Source of the DNA: Acidimicrobiia bacterium
GTDB lineage: Bacteria; Actinomycetota; Acidimicrobiia; Spongiisociales; UBA5794
Direction of reading: 5' to 3'
Assembly: GCA_036396535.1 (NCBI GenBank)
Contig: DASWKR010000022.1
Span: 1 to 57,736, forward strand
Length of the DNA: 57,736 nt
The notes below the pieces were generated by a model. The model was not told the origin of the DNA. It ran no database searches and saw only the letters and a list, made by a program, of their open reading frames with translations. The first letter of the stretch is position 1. Each line of letters begins with the position of its first letter. Of the stretch, positions 25,487 to 34,397 are shown piece by piece. A program made the translations under genes and the position numbers.

Positions 25487-25867
25487 ATGCGTCCTGCCCC
25501 TCTACTGGTCATCGCGTTCGTGGCGGTCCCCCTGGCCGAGATCGCCCTCTTCCTGGCCGTGGGGCGCAGGATCGGCGTGCTGCCGACGCTCGTCATCGTG
25601 CTTGCCACGGCCGTGATCGGCGCCTCGCTGGTGTCGCGTCAGGGTCGCGGCGAGCTCGCTCGTGCAAGGACGACCCTGATGGCGGGGGCTTTCCCGAGTG
25701 CCGAGCTGGCCCATGGGGCGATGATCCTCCTCGCCGGAGCGCTGCTCCTCACACCCGGATTCATCACGGACACCGCCGGATTCCTGCTCCTCGTCCCGCC
25801 TGTCAGAGAGAGGGTCAGGGCGTGGTTGGCGCGGCGCTACGGCAGGGGGGTCGTGGACCTCGGATGA
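25487..25867 (+). CDS. FxsA-family membrane protein
   Basis: 126 residues, four hydrophobic helices. Matches the FxsA pattern: PLAEIALFLAVGRRIGVLPTL, GASLVSRQGRGELARARTTL, then LLTPGFITDTAGFLLLVPPVR. E. coli FxsA affects exclusion of phage T7; molecular role unknown. First gene of a chain of four genes, each overlapping the next by ATGA. Confidence 0.9.
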   Translation: MRPAPLLVIAFVAVPLAEIALFLAVGRRIGVLPTLVIVLATAVIGASLVSRQGRGELARARTTLMAGAFPSAELAHGAMILLAGALLLTPGFITDTAGFLLLVPPVRERVRAWLARRYGRGVVDLG

Positions 25868-26655
25868 CGGAGCCAAGGCCGTCGTCGACGCTTTGCTGCC
25901 TGCGCCCGACGGAACCGGACGGCTTCGAGGTGCTCATGGTGCAGCGATCACCTGGCGCCCGGTTCATGGCGAGCACCTGGGTCTTCCCCGGTGGCGCCGT
26001 CGACGACATCGACCGCCTCGGGGACAACGCCGGGTTGCTGACCGGGGCCGCCGACGGCGACGACGTGCCGTGGATGCTGGCTGCACTGCGCGAGCTCGTC
26101 GAGGAGGTCGGCATATGGCTCACTCCGCAGCCGTTCGGCGAGCCGGATCGCCGCCAAGGCGCCGCCGTGTACGAGCGTCTCAGGCGTGAAGGCCTCGTGT
26201 TCGACGGCGCGGCTCTCGGCTATTTCGCCAACTGGATCACCCCGACGCTCGTGCCGGTTCGCTTCGACGCCCGCTTCTACGCGGCGGTCGTCCCCGGCGG
26301 AGTCGATCCGCATCCCGACGGACGAGAGATCGCAGCAGCCACTTGGATCACACCCTCGGAAGCGCTGGTGACCTCCTCGATGGTGGTCCCGCTGCCGACG
26401 CAGGAGATCCTCCGGCACCTGGCCTCGTTCTCCTCGGCCGAGGATCTCGTCGCCCACGCCCGCCGGCTCGACAGCGTCGAGCCGATCCAGCCGAAGCTGC
26501 ACGTCGACCCGGAGGGAGACCTTGAGATCCTCATGCCGGGCGACGCCGGCTTCGACGAGGTGGACGAGACGCGTGCCCCGGACGAGGGGGCCCTCAGGTC
26601 GGCCGTACGCCGTGCCGAGGGGAGGGGAGTGAAGCTTCCCGAAATGCCGAGATGA
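25864..26655 (+). CDS. NUDIX hydrolase (NUDT19-like)
   Basis: 263 residues. NUDIX fold with the Nudix box interrupted: GGAVDD ... about 20 residues ... AALRELVEEVGIWL (REXXEE intact). That insert inside the box is typical of the NUDT19/NUDT7-related group, some of which cleave CoA derivatives. Start FEVLMVQRSPGARFMASTWVFPGGA is conserved. Overlaps fxsA and the MBL gene by 4 nt each, so it is translationally coupled. Substrate not determined. Confidence 0.88.
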   Translation: MTEPRPSSTLCCLRPTEPDGFEVLMVQRSPGARFMASTWVFPGGAVDDIDRLGDNAGLLTGAADGDDVPWMLAALRELVEEVGIWLTPQPFGEPDRRQGAAVYERLRREGLVFDGAALGYFANWITPTLVPVRFDARFYAAVVPGGVDPHPDGREIAAATWITPSEALVTSSMVVPLPTQEILRHLASFSSAEDLVAHARRLDSVEPIQPKLHVDPEGDLEILMPGDAGFDEVDETRAPDEGALRSAVRRAEGRGVKLPEMPR

Positions 26656-27434
26656 TCCGCGTCGCGGTCGTCCTCGCCCCCAATCCCGGACTGTTCACGG
26701 GGCCCGGCACGAACACTTACGTCATCGGCGACGAGGGCACGGTTGCCGTCATCGACCCGGGGCCGGTGATCCCGGGTCATCTCGATGCCATCGTCGGCGA
26801 GATCGGCGATCGGCGGGCGGCTGCCGTCCTGGTGACGCATTGCCATCCGGACCACGCTCCCGCCGCCAATCCCCTCGGTGTTCGTCTGGGTGTCCCCGTC
26901 GTCGGGTACGGCCCCGGCCCCGACTTCAGCCCCGATGTCACGATCGGCGATGGCGAGGCGTTCACCGATGGGGGCCTCGAGGTCGTGGCGGTGCACACAC
27001 CGGGCCATACCGCAGATCACCTCTGCTACCTGGTCGGCGACGTGCTCTTCACAGGCGACCACATCATGGGCGGGTCGACGGTCGTCATCGAGGACGCCGC
27101 CGCCTACATGGCGTCGCTCGAGAAGGTTCTCGCCGTCGACCCTCGCCACCTCTATCCGGGGCACGGTCCCGAGCTGCCGGATGCCAGGGCGGCCGTCGAG
27201 GAGTACGTCGCCCACCGCCGGCTGCGTGAGGATCAGATCGTCGAGGCGGTCCGCGCCGGGGCGCATTCGGTCGACGAGATCGTCGCCGCCGTCTACACCG
27301 ACGTCGATCCCACGCTCCACTTGGCGGCTGCGCTCCAGGTGAGAGCGGTTCTCCAGAAACTGACGTCGGAGTCGCGGCTATCCTCCCGGCGGGGCACGGA
27401 TGAGGGCGGCAGCTTCCACGCGTTGGAGGAATGA
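26652..27434 (+). CDS. MBL-fold hydrolase, LACTB2-like
   Basis: 260 residues: LFTGPGTNTYVIGD at the N-terminus, metal motif VTHCHPDHAPA (HxHxDH), HTPGHTADHLCYLVGDVLFTGDHIMGG, LYPGHGPEL, then a C-terminal winged-helix tail (RRLREDQIVEAVRAG). This is the layout of the LACTB2 group, some of which are endoribonucleases. Coupled to the NUDIX gene. Confidence 0.88.
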   Translation: MIRVAVVLAPNPGLFTGPGTNTYVIGDEGTVAVIDPGPVIPGHLDAIVGEIGDRRAAAVLVTHCHPDHAPAANPLGVRLGVPVVGYGPGPDFSPDVTIGDGEAFTDGGLEVVAVHTPGHTADHLCYLVGDVLFTGDHIMGGSTVVIEDAAAYMASLEKVLAVDPRHLYPGHGPELPDARAAVEEYVAHRRLREDQIVEAVRAGAHSVDEIVAAVYTDVDPTLHLAAALQVRAVLQKLTSESRLSSRRGTDEGGSFHALEE

Positions 27435-28633
27435 CGGTGAAGCGGTTGGTCGCAGTGCTCGTGCTCTTCGGGCTCATGGGCGCGCCCGCATACCTCCACG
27501 CGGCGATTGCGCAGGGCGAGATCACGCCGGACGACCTGGCCGCCGCCGACGCCGAGCGCCGCGCCGTTGGTCGGGAGCTCGCCGGCGTCCTCGGGGAGTA
27601 CGACGCAGCCGCGGTGCGGTCGGCCGAGCTGTCCGCCGACCTGGCGCAGCTCGTCACCGAGCTGGCGGCACGCGAGCAGGAGCTCGAGATCATCAGGACG
27701 CAGGCCGAGGCGGTGGCGCGACAGCTCTACATGTCGCGCGGTGACTCCGGGCTGCTGCTGCTCCTCGACTCCGAATCCATCAACGAGTACCCGGTCCGGC
27801 AGGGCTACCTCCGATATGTCTCCAAGAGCGACGCGGCGACGTTGTCGAGGCTCGAGGCGGTGAAGGGCAGCTACGCCGATCAGCAGAGCCGCCTCGACGA
27901 GGCGATCACGGAGCAGTCGGCGGTCGAGCGGCAGCTCGAAGAGCTGTCGAACGAGATCCTCGGCCGCCTGCAGGCCGCCGACGAGGCCTACAACTCGCTG
28001 GTGGCCGCCTATGAGGCGCAGGAGGCGGAGAAGGCTCGCCTCGAGGAAGAGCGCCGCCGTCGCGAGGAAGAGGAGCGTCGCCGGCGTAACTCGACGACGA
28101 CGACCGAGGCGCCCGACGACGATGGTGGCGACGAGACGACGACGACGGTCGCCGATGACGGAGGCGACGATGGTGGCGACGACACGACGACCACGACCAC
28201 CGAGCCTCCTTCCGAGCCGCCGCCCGACGGCGACATGACGTGTCCCGTCGCGGGTGCCACGACCTTCGTCGACTCTTTCGGAGCGCCTCGATCCGGTGGC
28301 CGCGCTCACATGGGCGTCGACATGATGGCTGCTCGCGGAACCCCCCTGGTAGCCATCGAGAACGCAACGGTGGCCAGCCTGGGCAACGGTGGTCTCGGTG
28401 GGATCACCGTGTGGATCCGAGGTGCCAGCGGCGACACGTACTACTACGCCCACCTCGACGCCTGGGAAAGCGGGCTCGGGGTCGGCGATCGCCTGTCCAT
28501 GGGTGAGCGGCTCGGGTACGTCGGCAACACCGGCAACGCCGTGTACACATCGCCGCACTTGCACTTCGAGCGCCACCCGGGCGGCGGCGGAGCCGTGAAC
28601 CCGTACCCGCTGGTCCGCGGCCTCTGCCTCTGA
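27431..28633 (+). CDS. M23-family murein endopeptidase with coiled coil (EnvC/NlpD-like)
   Basis: 400 residues. Signal peptide (about 1-27), a long coiled coil (about 30-220, rich in Glu/Arg/Ala), an Arg/Glu helix then an acidic Thr/Asp linker (about 221-265), and a peptidase M23 domain (about 270-400) with HMGVDM (zinc ligands His, Asp) and PHLHFERH (second His). Predicted to hydrolyse peptidoglycan cross-links or to activate amidases at the septum. Starts within the MBL stop (ATGA). Confidence 0.9.
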   Translation: MTVKRLVAVLVLFGLMGAPAYLHAAIAQGEITPDDLAAADAERRAVGRELAGVLGEYDAAAVRSAELSADLAQLVTELAAREQELEIIRTQAEAVARQLYMSRGDSGLLLLLDSESINEYPVRQGYLRYVSKSDAATLSRLEAVKGSYADQQSRLDEAITEQSAVERQLEELSNEILGRLQAADEAYNSLVAAYEAQEAEKARLEEERRRREEEERRRRNSTTTTEAPDDDGGDETTTTVADDGGDDGGDDTTTTTTEPPSEPPPDGDMTCPVAGATTFVDSFGAPRSGGRAHMGVDMMAARGTPLVAIENATVASLGNGGLGGITVWIRGASGDTYYYAHLDAWESGLGVGDRLSMGERLGYVGNTGNAVYTSPHLHFERHPGGGGAVNPYPLVRGLCL

Positions 28634-28637
28634 CGGC

Positions 28638-29780
28638 TCAGCTGCCGAGCCGCTCCAACTGGTCGGCGAGGACGGCGATGCGAGACGTGCACGTCTCGTC
28701 CTCGGCGGGCGGCACCAACTCTGTGAGGGCCTTGGCTGCCGCGATGATCGCCGAACCGGCGGGCGACGCGGCATGCTCACGCACGACCGGCCTTCCCTCG
28801 TCACCGCCCTCGACCACATGGGGATCCAGTGGGATCTGGCCGATGAGCGGCACCCCGAGATCGGCGGCCAGGGCGCTCCCCCCTCCCCTTCCGAACAAGT
28901 CGTAGTGGCGGCCTTCATCGGTGGTGAAGCCGGACATGTTCTCGATGACGCCGACGACGGGCATGAACGACCGGCGCGCCATGTCGGCGACCCGGGCCGC
29001 CACCTTCTGGGCAGCCTTCTGCGGCGTCGTCACGACGACCATCTCCGCCTGCGGCAGCAGCCGGGCGAGCGCCATCTGGATGTCGCCGGTCCCGGGTGGC
29101 ATGTCCAGGACCAGGTAGCCGAGACTCGACGGCCAGGCGACGTCCCGCAGGAACTGCTCGAGTGCTTTCGAGAGCATCAGTCCCCGCCACATGAGAGCCG
29201 TGTCCTCGTCCCCGACGATCAGCCCCGTCGAGACGAGGTGGATCCCCTCCACCTCGACGGGAACGATCTTCCGATCCTCACGGGCCTCGAGGCGACGGTC
29301 TGCGGCCCCGAGCATGCGCGGGACCGAGAACCCCCAGATGTCGGCGTCGAGCAGCCCCACCTCATGGCCCTGGTCTGCGATGGCGAGGGCCAGGTTGACC
29401 GAGAGCGACGACTTGCCGACGCCTCCCTTGCCGCTCGAGACGGCGATGACCCTCGTCAGCGGGCTCACCATGGTCGGGGCGACGTTCTCCCGGGCGTGCC
29501 TCCGCGCCGTCATCATCAGGCCGGACCGCTCCTCCTGCGACATGGCGGTGACCTGCACGGTCACCTCTTCGACGCCCGGCATCGCCCTGACCTTGCGGAC
29601 CACGTCCGATTCGATCTGGTCGCGCATCGGGCATGCGGCGATCGTGAGGGCGATCTTGATGGTGACGCTTCCGCGGTCGATGACGACGTCCTTCACCATC
29701 CCGAGCTCGACGATGTCGGCGCCGAGCTCGGGATCGATGACGCCACGCAGCGCCGATTCGACTTCCTGTCTGGCGACCAT
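28638..29780 (-). CDS. mrp: Mrp/ApbC P-loop ATPase, iron-sulfur carrier
   Basis: 380 residues: N-terminal DUF59/MIP18-like domain (residues 1-85), then a deviant Walker A VSSGKGGVGKSS (about 113), DADIWGFSVPRM, and LVLDMPPGTGDIQ. The CxxC usually found after GVIENMSGF is absent here (TTDEGRHYDLFG), which to my memory is common in actinobacterial Mrp. Role in Fe-S cluster transfer inferred; an IscA/ErpA-like gene starts divergently 150 nt away. Confidence 0.9.
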   Translation of the reverse strand: MVARQEVESALRGVIDPELGADIVELGMVKDVVIDRGSVTIKIALTIAACPMRDQIESDVVRKVRAMPGVEEVTVQVTAMSQEERSGLMMTARRHARENVAPTMVSPLTRVIAVSSGKGGVGKSSLSVNLALAIADQGHEVGLLDADIWGFSVPRMLGAADRRLEAREDRKIVPVEVEGIHLVSTGLIVGDEDTALMWRGLMLSKALEQFLRDVAWPSSLGYLVLDMPPGTGDIQMALARLLPQAEMVVVTTPQKAAQKVAARVADMARRSFMPVVGVIENMSGFTTDEGRHYDLFGRGGGSALAADLGVPLIGQIPLDPHVVEGGDEGRPVVREHAASPAGSAIIAAAKALTELVPPAEDETCTSRIAVLADQLERLGS

Positions 29781-29786
29781 GCTCCG

Positions 29787-29792
29787 ATGGTA
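29787..29792 (-). promoter_or_regulatory. -10 element of mrp
   Basis: TACCAT on the minus strand, 6 nt before the ATG at 29780. Confidence 0.5.
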
Positions 29793-29860
29793 TCCCTGCC
29801 ACGCGGTGCCGGTGGGCGGCCGCCGCCCCGGGGGCGCTCAACTCGTGTCGGATGCGGCCT

Positions 29861-29866
29861 TATACT
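29861..29866 (+). promoter_or_regulatory. -10 element of Fe-S gene
   Basis: TATACT about 60 nt before the GTG at 29929, so this transcript carries a leader with AGGAGG. Confidence 0.5.
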
Positions 29867-29928
29867 CGACGGGTAGGACGCCGATAGTCGCTTGGGAAGA
29901 AGCCAGGCTTCCAGGAGGTTGGGTCACC

Positions 29929-30294
29929 GTGATCACGAACGAACCGGCAATCGCAGACCAGCAGGTCACGCAGCCAATGCTCACAGATTCGGCGGCTGCC
30001 AAGGTGGCGGAGCTGATCGCGGCTGAGGGTGATCCTTCTCTGGCTCTGCGCTTGGCGGTCCGGCCCGGCGGCTGCAGCGGGTTCTCTTACGAGATGTTCT
30101 TCGATGCCCAGGTCGACCCGACGGACGTCGTGAGCGAGACCGGCGGAGTGCGGCTGGTCATCGACGAGCAGAGCGCTTCGATGCTCCCCGGGGCCACGGT
30201 GGACTACAAGGAGATGGGTCTGCAGGGCTCGGGGTTCGCCATCAACAATCCGAACCAGCAGCGCTCGTGCGGCTGCGGCCAGAGCTTCTGCTGA
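29929..30294 (+). CDS. IscA/ErpA-family iron-sulfur assembly protein
   Basis: 121 residues from GTG 29929 (AGGAGG ten nt upstream). Carries the three conserved cysteines of the A-type carriers: PGGCSGFSY and the C-terminal CGCGQSF with the final Cys. LTDSAAAKVAELIAAEG is the usual N-terminus. Receives and passes [2Fe-2S]/[4Fe-4S] clusters to apo-proteins. Divergent from mrp, another cluster carrier, and ended by a clear terminator. Confidence 0.93.
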   Translation: MITNEPAIADQQVTQPMLTDSAAAKVAELIAAEGDPSLALRLAVRPGGCSGFSYEMFFDAQVDPTDVVSETGGVRLVIDEQSASMLPGATVDYKEMGLQGSGFAINNPNQQRSCGCGQSFC

Positions 30295-30318
30295 CCTCGA
30301 GACATCCTGATCCAACCA

Positions 30319-30342
30319 GCGGGCCCCACGGGGCCCGCTTTT
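30319..30342 (+). terminator. Terminator after Fe-S gene
   Basis: GCGGGCCCC-ACG-GGGCCCGC stem followed by TTTT; a classical intrinsic terminator. Confidence 0.85.
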
Positions 30343-30388
30343 GCGTCGTGCGTACGATGCGCTCCGCACGTAGCGCGAGGAGGATCCA

Positions 30389-30769
30389 TTGCCGAAGACG
30401 ATTCATCATTTGGAGAGCTCCCCGAAGGCCGTCGGCCCCTACTCGGCGGCCACCGAGGCAAACGGCTTCGTCTTCCTGTCGGGGCAGGTCGGGATAGACC
30501 CTGCCACCGGTACGGTCGTCGACGGTGGGGTGGCCGCCGAGGCTCGCCAGGTGATGACGAACATCACGGCGATGCTCGCCGAGCTCGGGCTGTCGCTCGC
30601 CGACGTCGCCAAGTCGTCGATCTTCCTGAGGGACATCGCAGACTTCGCCGCCGTCAACGAGGTCTACGGCGCGTTCGTCGCCGAGTCGAAGCCTGCCAGG
30701 ACGACGGTCCAGGTCGGCGCCCTTCCTCTCGGCGTAGCGGTCGAGATCGAGATCGTCGCCGCCCGCTAG
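30389..30769 (+). CDS. ridA: RidA-family enamine/imine deaminase
   Basis: 126 residues from TTG 30389 with AGGAGG five nt before it. Conserved: SPKAVGPYSAA, FVFLSGQVGIDP, TNITAMLAELG, and PARTTVQVGALPLG with the catalytic Arg (about 105). Destroys reactive 2-aminoacrylate and related imines from PLP enzymes. Monocistronic or first of two with the lipoprotein. Confidence 0.95.
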   Translation: MPKTIHHLESSPKAVGPYSAATEANGFVFLSGQVGIDPATGTVVDGGVAAEARQVMTNITAMLAELGLSLADVAKSSIFLRDIADFAAVNEVYGAFVAESKPARTTVQVGALPLGVAVEIEIVAAR

Positions 30770-30803
30770 GAACGCCGCGACTTCGCCCACCGTCGAACGT
30801 GCC

Positions 30804-31361
30804 ATGAGGCAGATCATCGCCCTCCTCGCCCTCGCGCTCGTCGTCCCGGCGTGTACGAGCGGCGAGGAACCGCCGGCTCCCTCCCTCGCAACGACCGAGG
30901 CGGCCGCCCCTCACGAATGTGACGCCGAGCCCGGCTCGCCGACCGACCTATCTGTCGAGCCGGCCGACTGGGAGGCGTTCGGCGATCACCAGCGCTGGAC
31001 GGACGGCTCGGGGTGCAAGGTGAGGCTCGACGTGATCTCCCACATCCACGGTGCGGCCCACTGTGACTGGGAGTCCGCCGAGTTCATCACGATCGGCCGC
31101 CCTCTCGGCGCCGCGACCGGGGTCTACACCGAGGAGACGATCAACCGTTACGTCTGGGATCCGGAGCATGTCCTGTTCGACGGACCGCTCGCCGACTCGA
31201 TCGATCTCGCCGATCTCCCCCAGACGGCGATCGACACGGGATACCGGCAGGGCGGCTCTGTGATGTGGATCGACGAGTCGGATGAGTCGGTGCTCTTCGT
31301 GGTCCACGATGACTTCGCAGACGTGTGGCAGAGAGACCTGACCGCCGGCCTCTGCGACTGA
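30804..31361 (+). CDS. Predicted lipoprotein, unknown function
   Basis: 185 residues with lipobox VVPAC (Cys17) and a short linker, then a compact domain containing four cysteines (ECDAEP, GCKVRL, HCDWES, LCD at the end), likely forming disulfides outside the cell. The core VEPADWEAFGDHQRWTDG and FITIGRPLGAATG are not a domain I recognise. 34 nt after ridA, same strand. Confidence 0.7.
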   Translation: MRQIIALLALALVVPACTSGEEPPAPSLATTEAAAPHECDAEPGSPTDLSVEPADWEAFGDHQRWTDGSGCKVRLDVISHIHGAAHCDWESAEFITIGRPLGAATGVYTEETINRYVWDPEHVLFDGPLADSIDLADLPQTAIDTGYRQGGSVMWIDESDESVLFVVHDDFADVWQRDLTAGLCD

Positions 31362-31441
31362 GGCGTAGCCCGCACGCCCCCGGTCACCCCGGGATGGTGC
31401 CACCGCTAGCGTTCCGTGAACGACTTCGAAGGAGCAGGACG

Positions 31442-32953
31442 TTGGACCGCGACCAGATCTTCTCTGCCCTGGGCCTCGATACGCAACCCTCCGGCGTCTT
31501 CGGAGGAGCCTGGCTCGACCCGTCAGGCGAGCCGCTCGAGAGCGAGAACCCGGCAACAGGTGGCTCGATCGGCACCGTCCGGCAGGCCTCCGTCGCCGAC
31601 TACGGCGTCGTCGTCTCGGCCGCCGAGGAGGCGTTCTTGGAGTGGAGGATGCTGCCGGCACCGAAGCGGGGCGACTACGTACGCCAGATTGGCAACGCCC
31701 TGCGCGATCACAAGGAGCCTCTCGGGGCGCTCGTCTCCATGGAGATGGGCAAGATCCGCGCCGAGGGCGAGGGCGAGGTCCAGGAGGCGATCGACATCGC
31801 CGACTTCGCCGTCGGCCTGTCCCGGCAGCTCTACGGGCTGACGATGGTGTCGGAGCGGCCGCGGCACCGGATGTACGAGCAGTGGCACCCCCTCGGTCCC
31901 ATTGGGATCATCACCGCCTTCAACTTCCCGGTGGCGGTGTGGGCGTGGAATGCCTTCGTGGCCGCCGTGTGCGGTGACACGATGATCTGGAAGCCGTCGC
32001 CGGCGGTGCCGTTCACCTCGATCGCAACGACGAAGATCTGTGCCGAGGTGATGGCCGGGACCGGCTACGAGGGTGTCTTCAACCTCACGGTCGGCGGTAT
32101 CGACGTCGGAGAGGCCATGGTCGGAGACAGTCGCCTGCCGCTGATCTCGGCGACCGGCTCCGTGCGGATGGGCGCCACGGTAGGCGCCAAGGTGGCCGGG
32201 AGGCTCGGGCGCTCGATCCTCGAGCTCGGCGGCAACAACGCCATCATCGTGATGGACGACGCCGACCTCGACCTGGCCGTTCGCGCCTCCCTGTTCGCTG
32301 CCGCGGGAACCGCCGGGCAGCGCTGCACGAGCCTTCGCCGCCTCATCGTCCATCAGGCGATCTCCGATGTCCTGGCGGAGCGCCTGGTGGAGGCGTATGC
32401 GCAGATCCCCATCGGGGATCCCCTCGACGGCGGCACGCTCATGGGGCCGCTCATCAATGGAGACGCCGTCACCAACACGAAGGCCGCCCTCGACATCGCC
32501 CTCGAGCAGGGAGGCGTCCTTCTGTACGGCGGTGCCCCGGTCGACCGACCGGGCCACTTCTTCGAGCCGACACTCGTCAAGATCCCGGCATCGGCTGCGA
32601 TCGTCCAGGAGGAGACGTTCGGGCCGATCATGTGGATGATCGAGGTGGACAGCCTCGACGAGGCGATCTCCGTGCAGAATGGCGTGCGACAGGGCCTCTC
32701 CTCGGCGATCTTCACCGACTCGCTCCGCAACGCCGAGCGGTTCCTCTCGGCCGAGGGCTCGGATTGCGGCATCGCCAACGTGAACATCGGGACGTCCGGC
32801 GCCGAGATCGGCGGCGCCTTCGGAGGCGAGAAGGAGACCGGTGGCGGCCGCGAGGCCGGCTCGGATTCGTGGAAGGCCTACATGCGCCGCCAGACGGTCA
32901 CGATCAACTGGAGCTCGGAGCTGCCGCTCGCCCAGGGCATCGAGTTCGGCTGA
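31442..32953 (+). CDS. ALDH7-type aldehyde dehydrogenase (alpha-aminoadipic semialdehyde dehydrogenase)
   Basis: 503 residues from TTG 31442 (AAGGAG eight nt before); ATG 31394 in frame lacks a site. Active-site Cys in AGQRCTSLRRL (about 295), Glu in ILELGGNNAIIV (about 262), ENPATGGSIGTV, FNFPVAVWAWN, and the family C-terminus GAFGGEKETGGGREAGSDSWKAYMRRQT characteristic of ALDH7/antiquitin (read in parts). Oxidises alpha-aminoadipic semialdehyde in lysine breakdown in relatives; the substrate here is inferred. Confidence 0.92.
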   Translation: MDRDQIFSALGLDTQPSGVFGGAWLDPSGEPLESENPATGGSIGTVRQASVADYGVVVSAAEEAFLEWRMLPAPKRGDYVRQIGNALRDHKEPLGALVSMEMGKIRAEGEGEVQEAIDIADFAVGLSRQLYGLTMVSERPRHRMYEQWHPLGPIGIITAFNFPVAVWAWNAFVAAVCGDTMIWKPSPAVPFTSIATTKICAEVMAGTGYEGVFNLTVGGIDVGEAMVGDSRLPLISATGSVRMGATVGAKVAGRLGRSILELGGNNAIIVMDDADLDLAVRASLFAAAGTAGQRCTSLRRLIVHQAISDVLAERLVEAYAQIPIGDPLDGGTLMGPLINGDAVTNTKAALDIALEQGGVLLYGGAPVDRPGHFFEPTLVKIPASAAIVQEETFGPIMWMIEVDSLDEAISVQNGVRQGLSSAIFTDSLRNAERFLSAEGSDCGIANVNIGTSGAEIGGAFGGEKETGGGREAGSDSWKAYMRRQTVTINWSSELPLAQGIEFG

Positions 32954-32974
32954 GGCCCCCGGTCGAGGCCACCC

Positions 32975-33607
32975 TCAGACCGAGTAGCTCTCGTTCCACT
33001 TGAGGGGGACGAACTCGATGCCGGCGTTGGCGAGCACGCCTCCGGCGATCCCGTAGAGGAACTCCTGGCCGAGGGGGCTCATGAAGAAGTCGTGGATCGG
33101 GATCACCTGGCGTGGTCCGAGCCTCTTGGCGAAGGCAACCGATTGCGTCGTCGATCCCCAGGGAGCCAGCAGGGGCAAGGCGAGGACCGGGGCGGTCTTC
33201 GTCAGCGAGTAGCTGTCGCCGGGATGGGTGACGACGTTGCCGATGGTGTAGCTGCGATTGGGCACGGTCGACCCGTTCGGCAAAGGCTCGTGGAGGGCGT
33301 CCTCGGCCGTCACGTAGCCGGGCAGGTCGTCCGTCACTGCCGGTATGTCGTGCTCGGCGAGGAGTCCGGCGACCGCCGTGTTGGCGTACACCACGACGTC
33401 GGGAGAACGGTCACGCAGCCACTTCACGAACCCGGGGTTGACGTGGTCGCGATGCTCGTGCGTGATGAGCACCCGGTCGACCTGGCCGATCGAGGCCAGG
33501 TCGACCTCGCCGGACTCGAACGTGAAGAATCCCGGATCGGTGAGCGTCACCCCGTCGTCGCTGGTGATGAGGAGACACGAGTCCGTGAGGCGTCTGATCG
33601 TGGTCAT
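32975..33607 (-). CDS. MBL-fold metal-dependent hydrolase (UlaG-like)
   Basis: 210 residues from ATG 33607, which follows TATCTT (33614-33619, minus strand) at 6 nt. LTDSCLLITSDDGVTLTDPG at the N-terminus, metal motif ITHEHRDHVNP, VVTHPGDSY, PIHDFFM. Resembles the UlaG/L-ascorbate-6-phosphate lactonase-type group; substrate unknown. The longer frame to 33664 has no better start. Confidence 0.82.
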   Translation of the reverse strand: MTTIRRLTDSCLLITSDDGVTLTDPGFFTFESGEVDLASIGQVDRVLITHEHRDHVNPGFVKWLRDRSPDVVVYANTAVAGLLAEHDIPAVTDDLPGYVTAEDALHEPLPNGSTVPNRSYTIGNVVTHPGDSYSLTKTAPVLALPLLAPWGSTTQSVAFAKRLGPRQVIPIHDFFMSPLGQEFLYGIAGGVLANAGIEFVPLKWNESYSV

Positions 33608-33613
33608 GTTCCG

Positions 33614-33619
33614 AAGATA
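33614..33619 (-). promoter_or_regulatory. -10 element of MBL gene
   Basis: TATCTT on the minus strand, 6 nt before the ATG at 33607. Confidence 0.5.
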
Positions 33620-33682
33620 GCGATCGAGATGTGCCGGACGCCCCGGGCGGGTACCGTCGGCCAACCACGACGAGGAGGTGCG

Positions 33683-34195
33683 ATGGAGTCACGGGACGTG
33701 CTCGCCGATGCCTACAACCGGATCAGGGAACTGGTGCATGTCGCCGCATACGCGATCGGTGCAGAGGATCTGGCATACCGTCCGGAGCCGGGGGCGAACT
33801 CGATCGCATGGCTCGTGTGGCACCTCACCCGCATCCAGGACGACCACGTCTCAGAGATCGCCGGGCTCGAGCAGGCATGGGTGGGGGAGGGGTGGGCGCC
33901 ACGCCTCGGCATGGACCCGGACCCGGCCAGAACCGGGCAGGGAGACGGTCCGAACGAAGTCGCCGCGATCAGCCCCAAGACCCCGAACGACCTGCTCGCC
34001 TACCACGACGCCGTCGCCGATCGGACGAGGCGCTACCTGGCGACCGTCGACGAGGACGAGCTCGACAGGATCATCGACACTGCCTACGACCCGCCAGTGT
34101 CGGTGGGCGTCCGCCTCGTCAGCGTGATCAGCGACAACATCCAGCACGCCGGCCAGGCCCGCTACTTGCGGGGGATCGTCGATCGGCTGAGGTGA
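33683..34195 (+). CDS. DinB-like (DUF664) family protein
   Basis: 170 residues from ATG 33683 with GAGGAGG seven nt before. Four-helix-bundle pattern with metal-candidate histidines in WHLTRIQDDHV and NIQHAGQARYLRG. In actinobacteria such proteins include mycothiol-dependent transferases, but function is not set by sequence. TACCGT near 33651 may be its -10. Confidence 0.85.
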   Translation: MESRDVLADAYNRIRELVHVAAYAIGAEDLAYRPEPGANSIAWLVWHLTRIQDDHVSEIAGLEQAWVGEGWAPRLGMDPDPARTGQGDGPNEVAAISPKTPNDLLAYHDAVADRTRRYLATVDEDELDRIIDTAYDPPVSVGVRLVSVISDNIQHAGQARYLRGIVDRLR

Positions 34196-34269
34196 GCCGG
34201 GCCCCAGGTCGTCCCCCGGACGCGAGTCGGACCCGGGAGCGGGGTGCTCATCCGGGCCCGATGCTGAGC

Positions 34270-34371
34270 TCAGCGACCGCGGTTGCGACGCCGGCGTTCT
34301 GCTGCGCGGCGATCCTCCCGCAGCTTCTGCTGTACCAGGGCAACCGCCACGATGGGGTGCACGTTCATCAT
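34270..34371 (-). CDS. Small basic peptide, 33 codons
   Basis: Too short for normal gene finders. ATG 34371 (or 34368) preceded by GAGGTG 5 to 8 nt upstream. Sequence MMNVHPIVAVALVQQ followed by a strongly basic tail KLREDRRAAERRRRNRGR. Hydrophobic start and Arg-rich end are typical of some tiny actinobacterial proteins of unknown role. No homology can be tested here. Confidence 0.5.
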   Translation of the reverse strand: MMNVHPIVAVALVQQKLREDRRAAERRRRNRGR

Positions 34372-34397
34372 GTTTCACCTCGTTTCACACTTCAGCC

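Noticed and set aside
28638-29780. Mrp missing its CxxC as a defect
   Set aside because: Loss of this motif is, as far as I recall, usual in actinobacterial Mrp, so it is noted in the annotation only.
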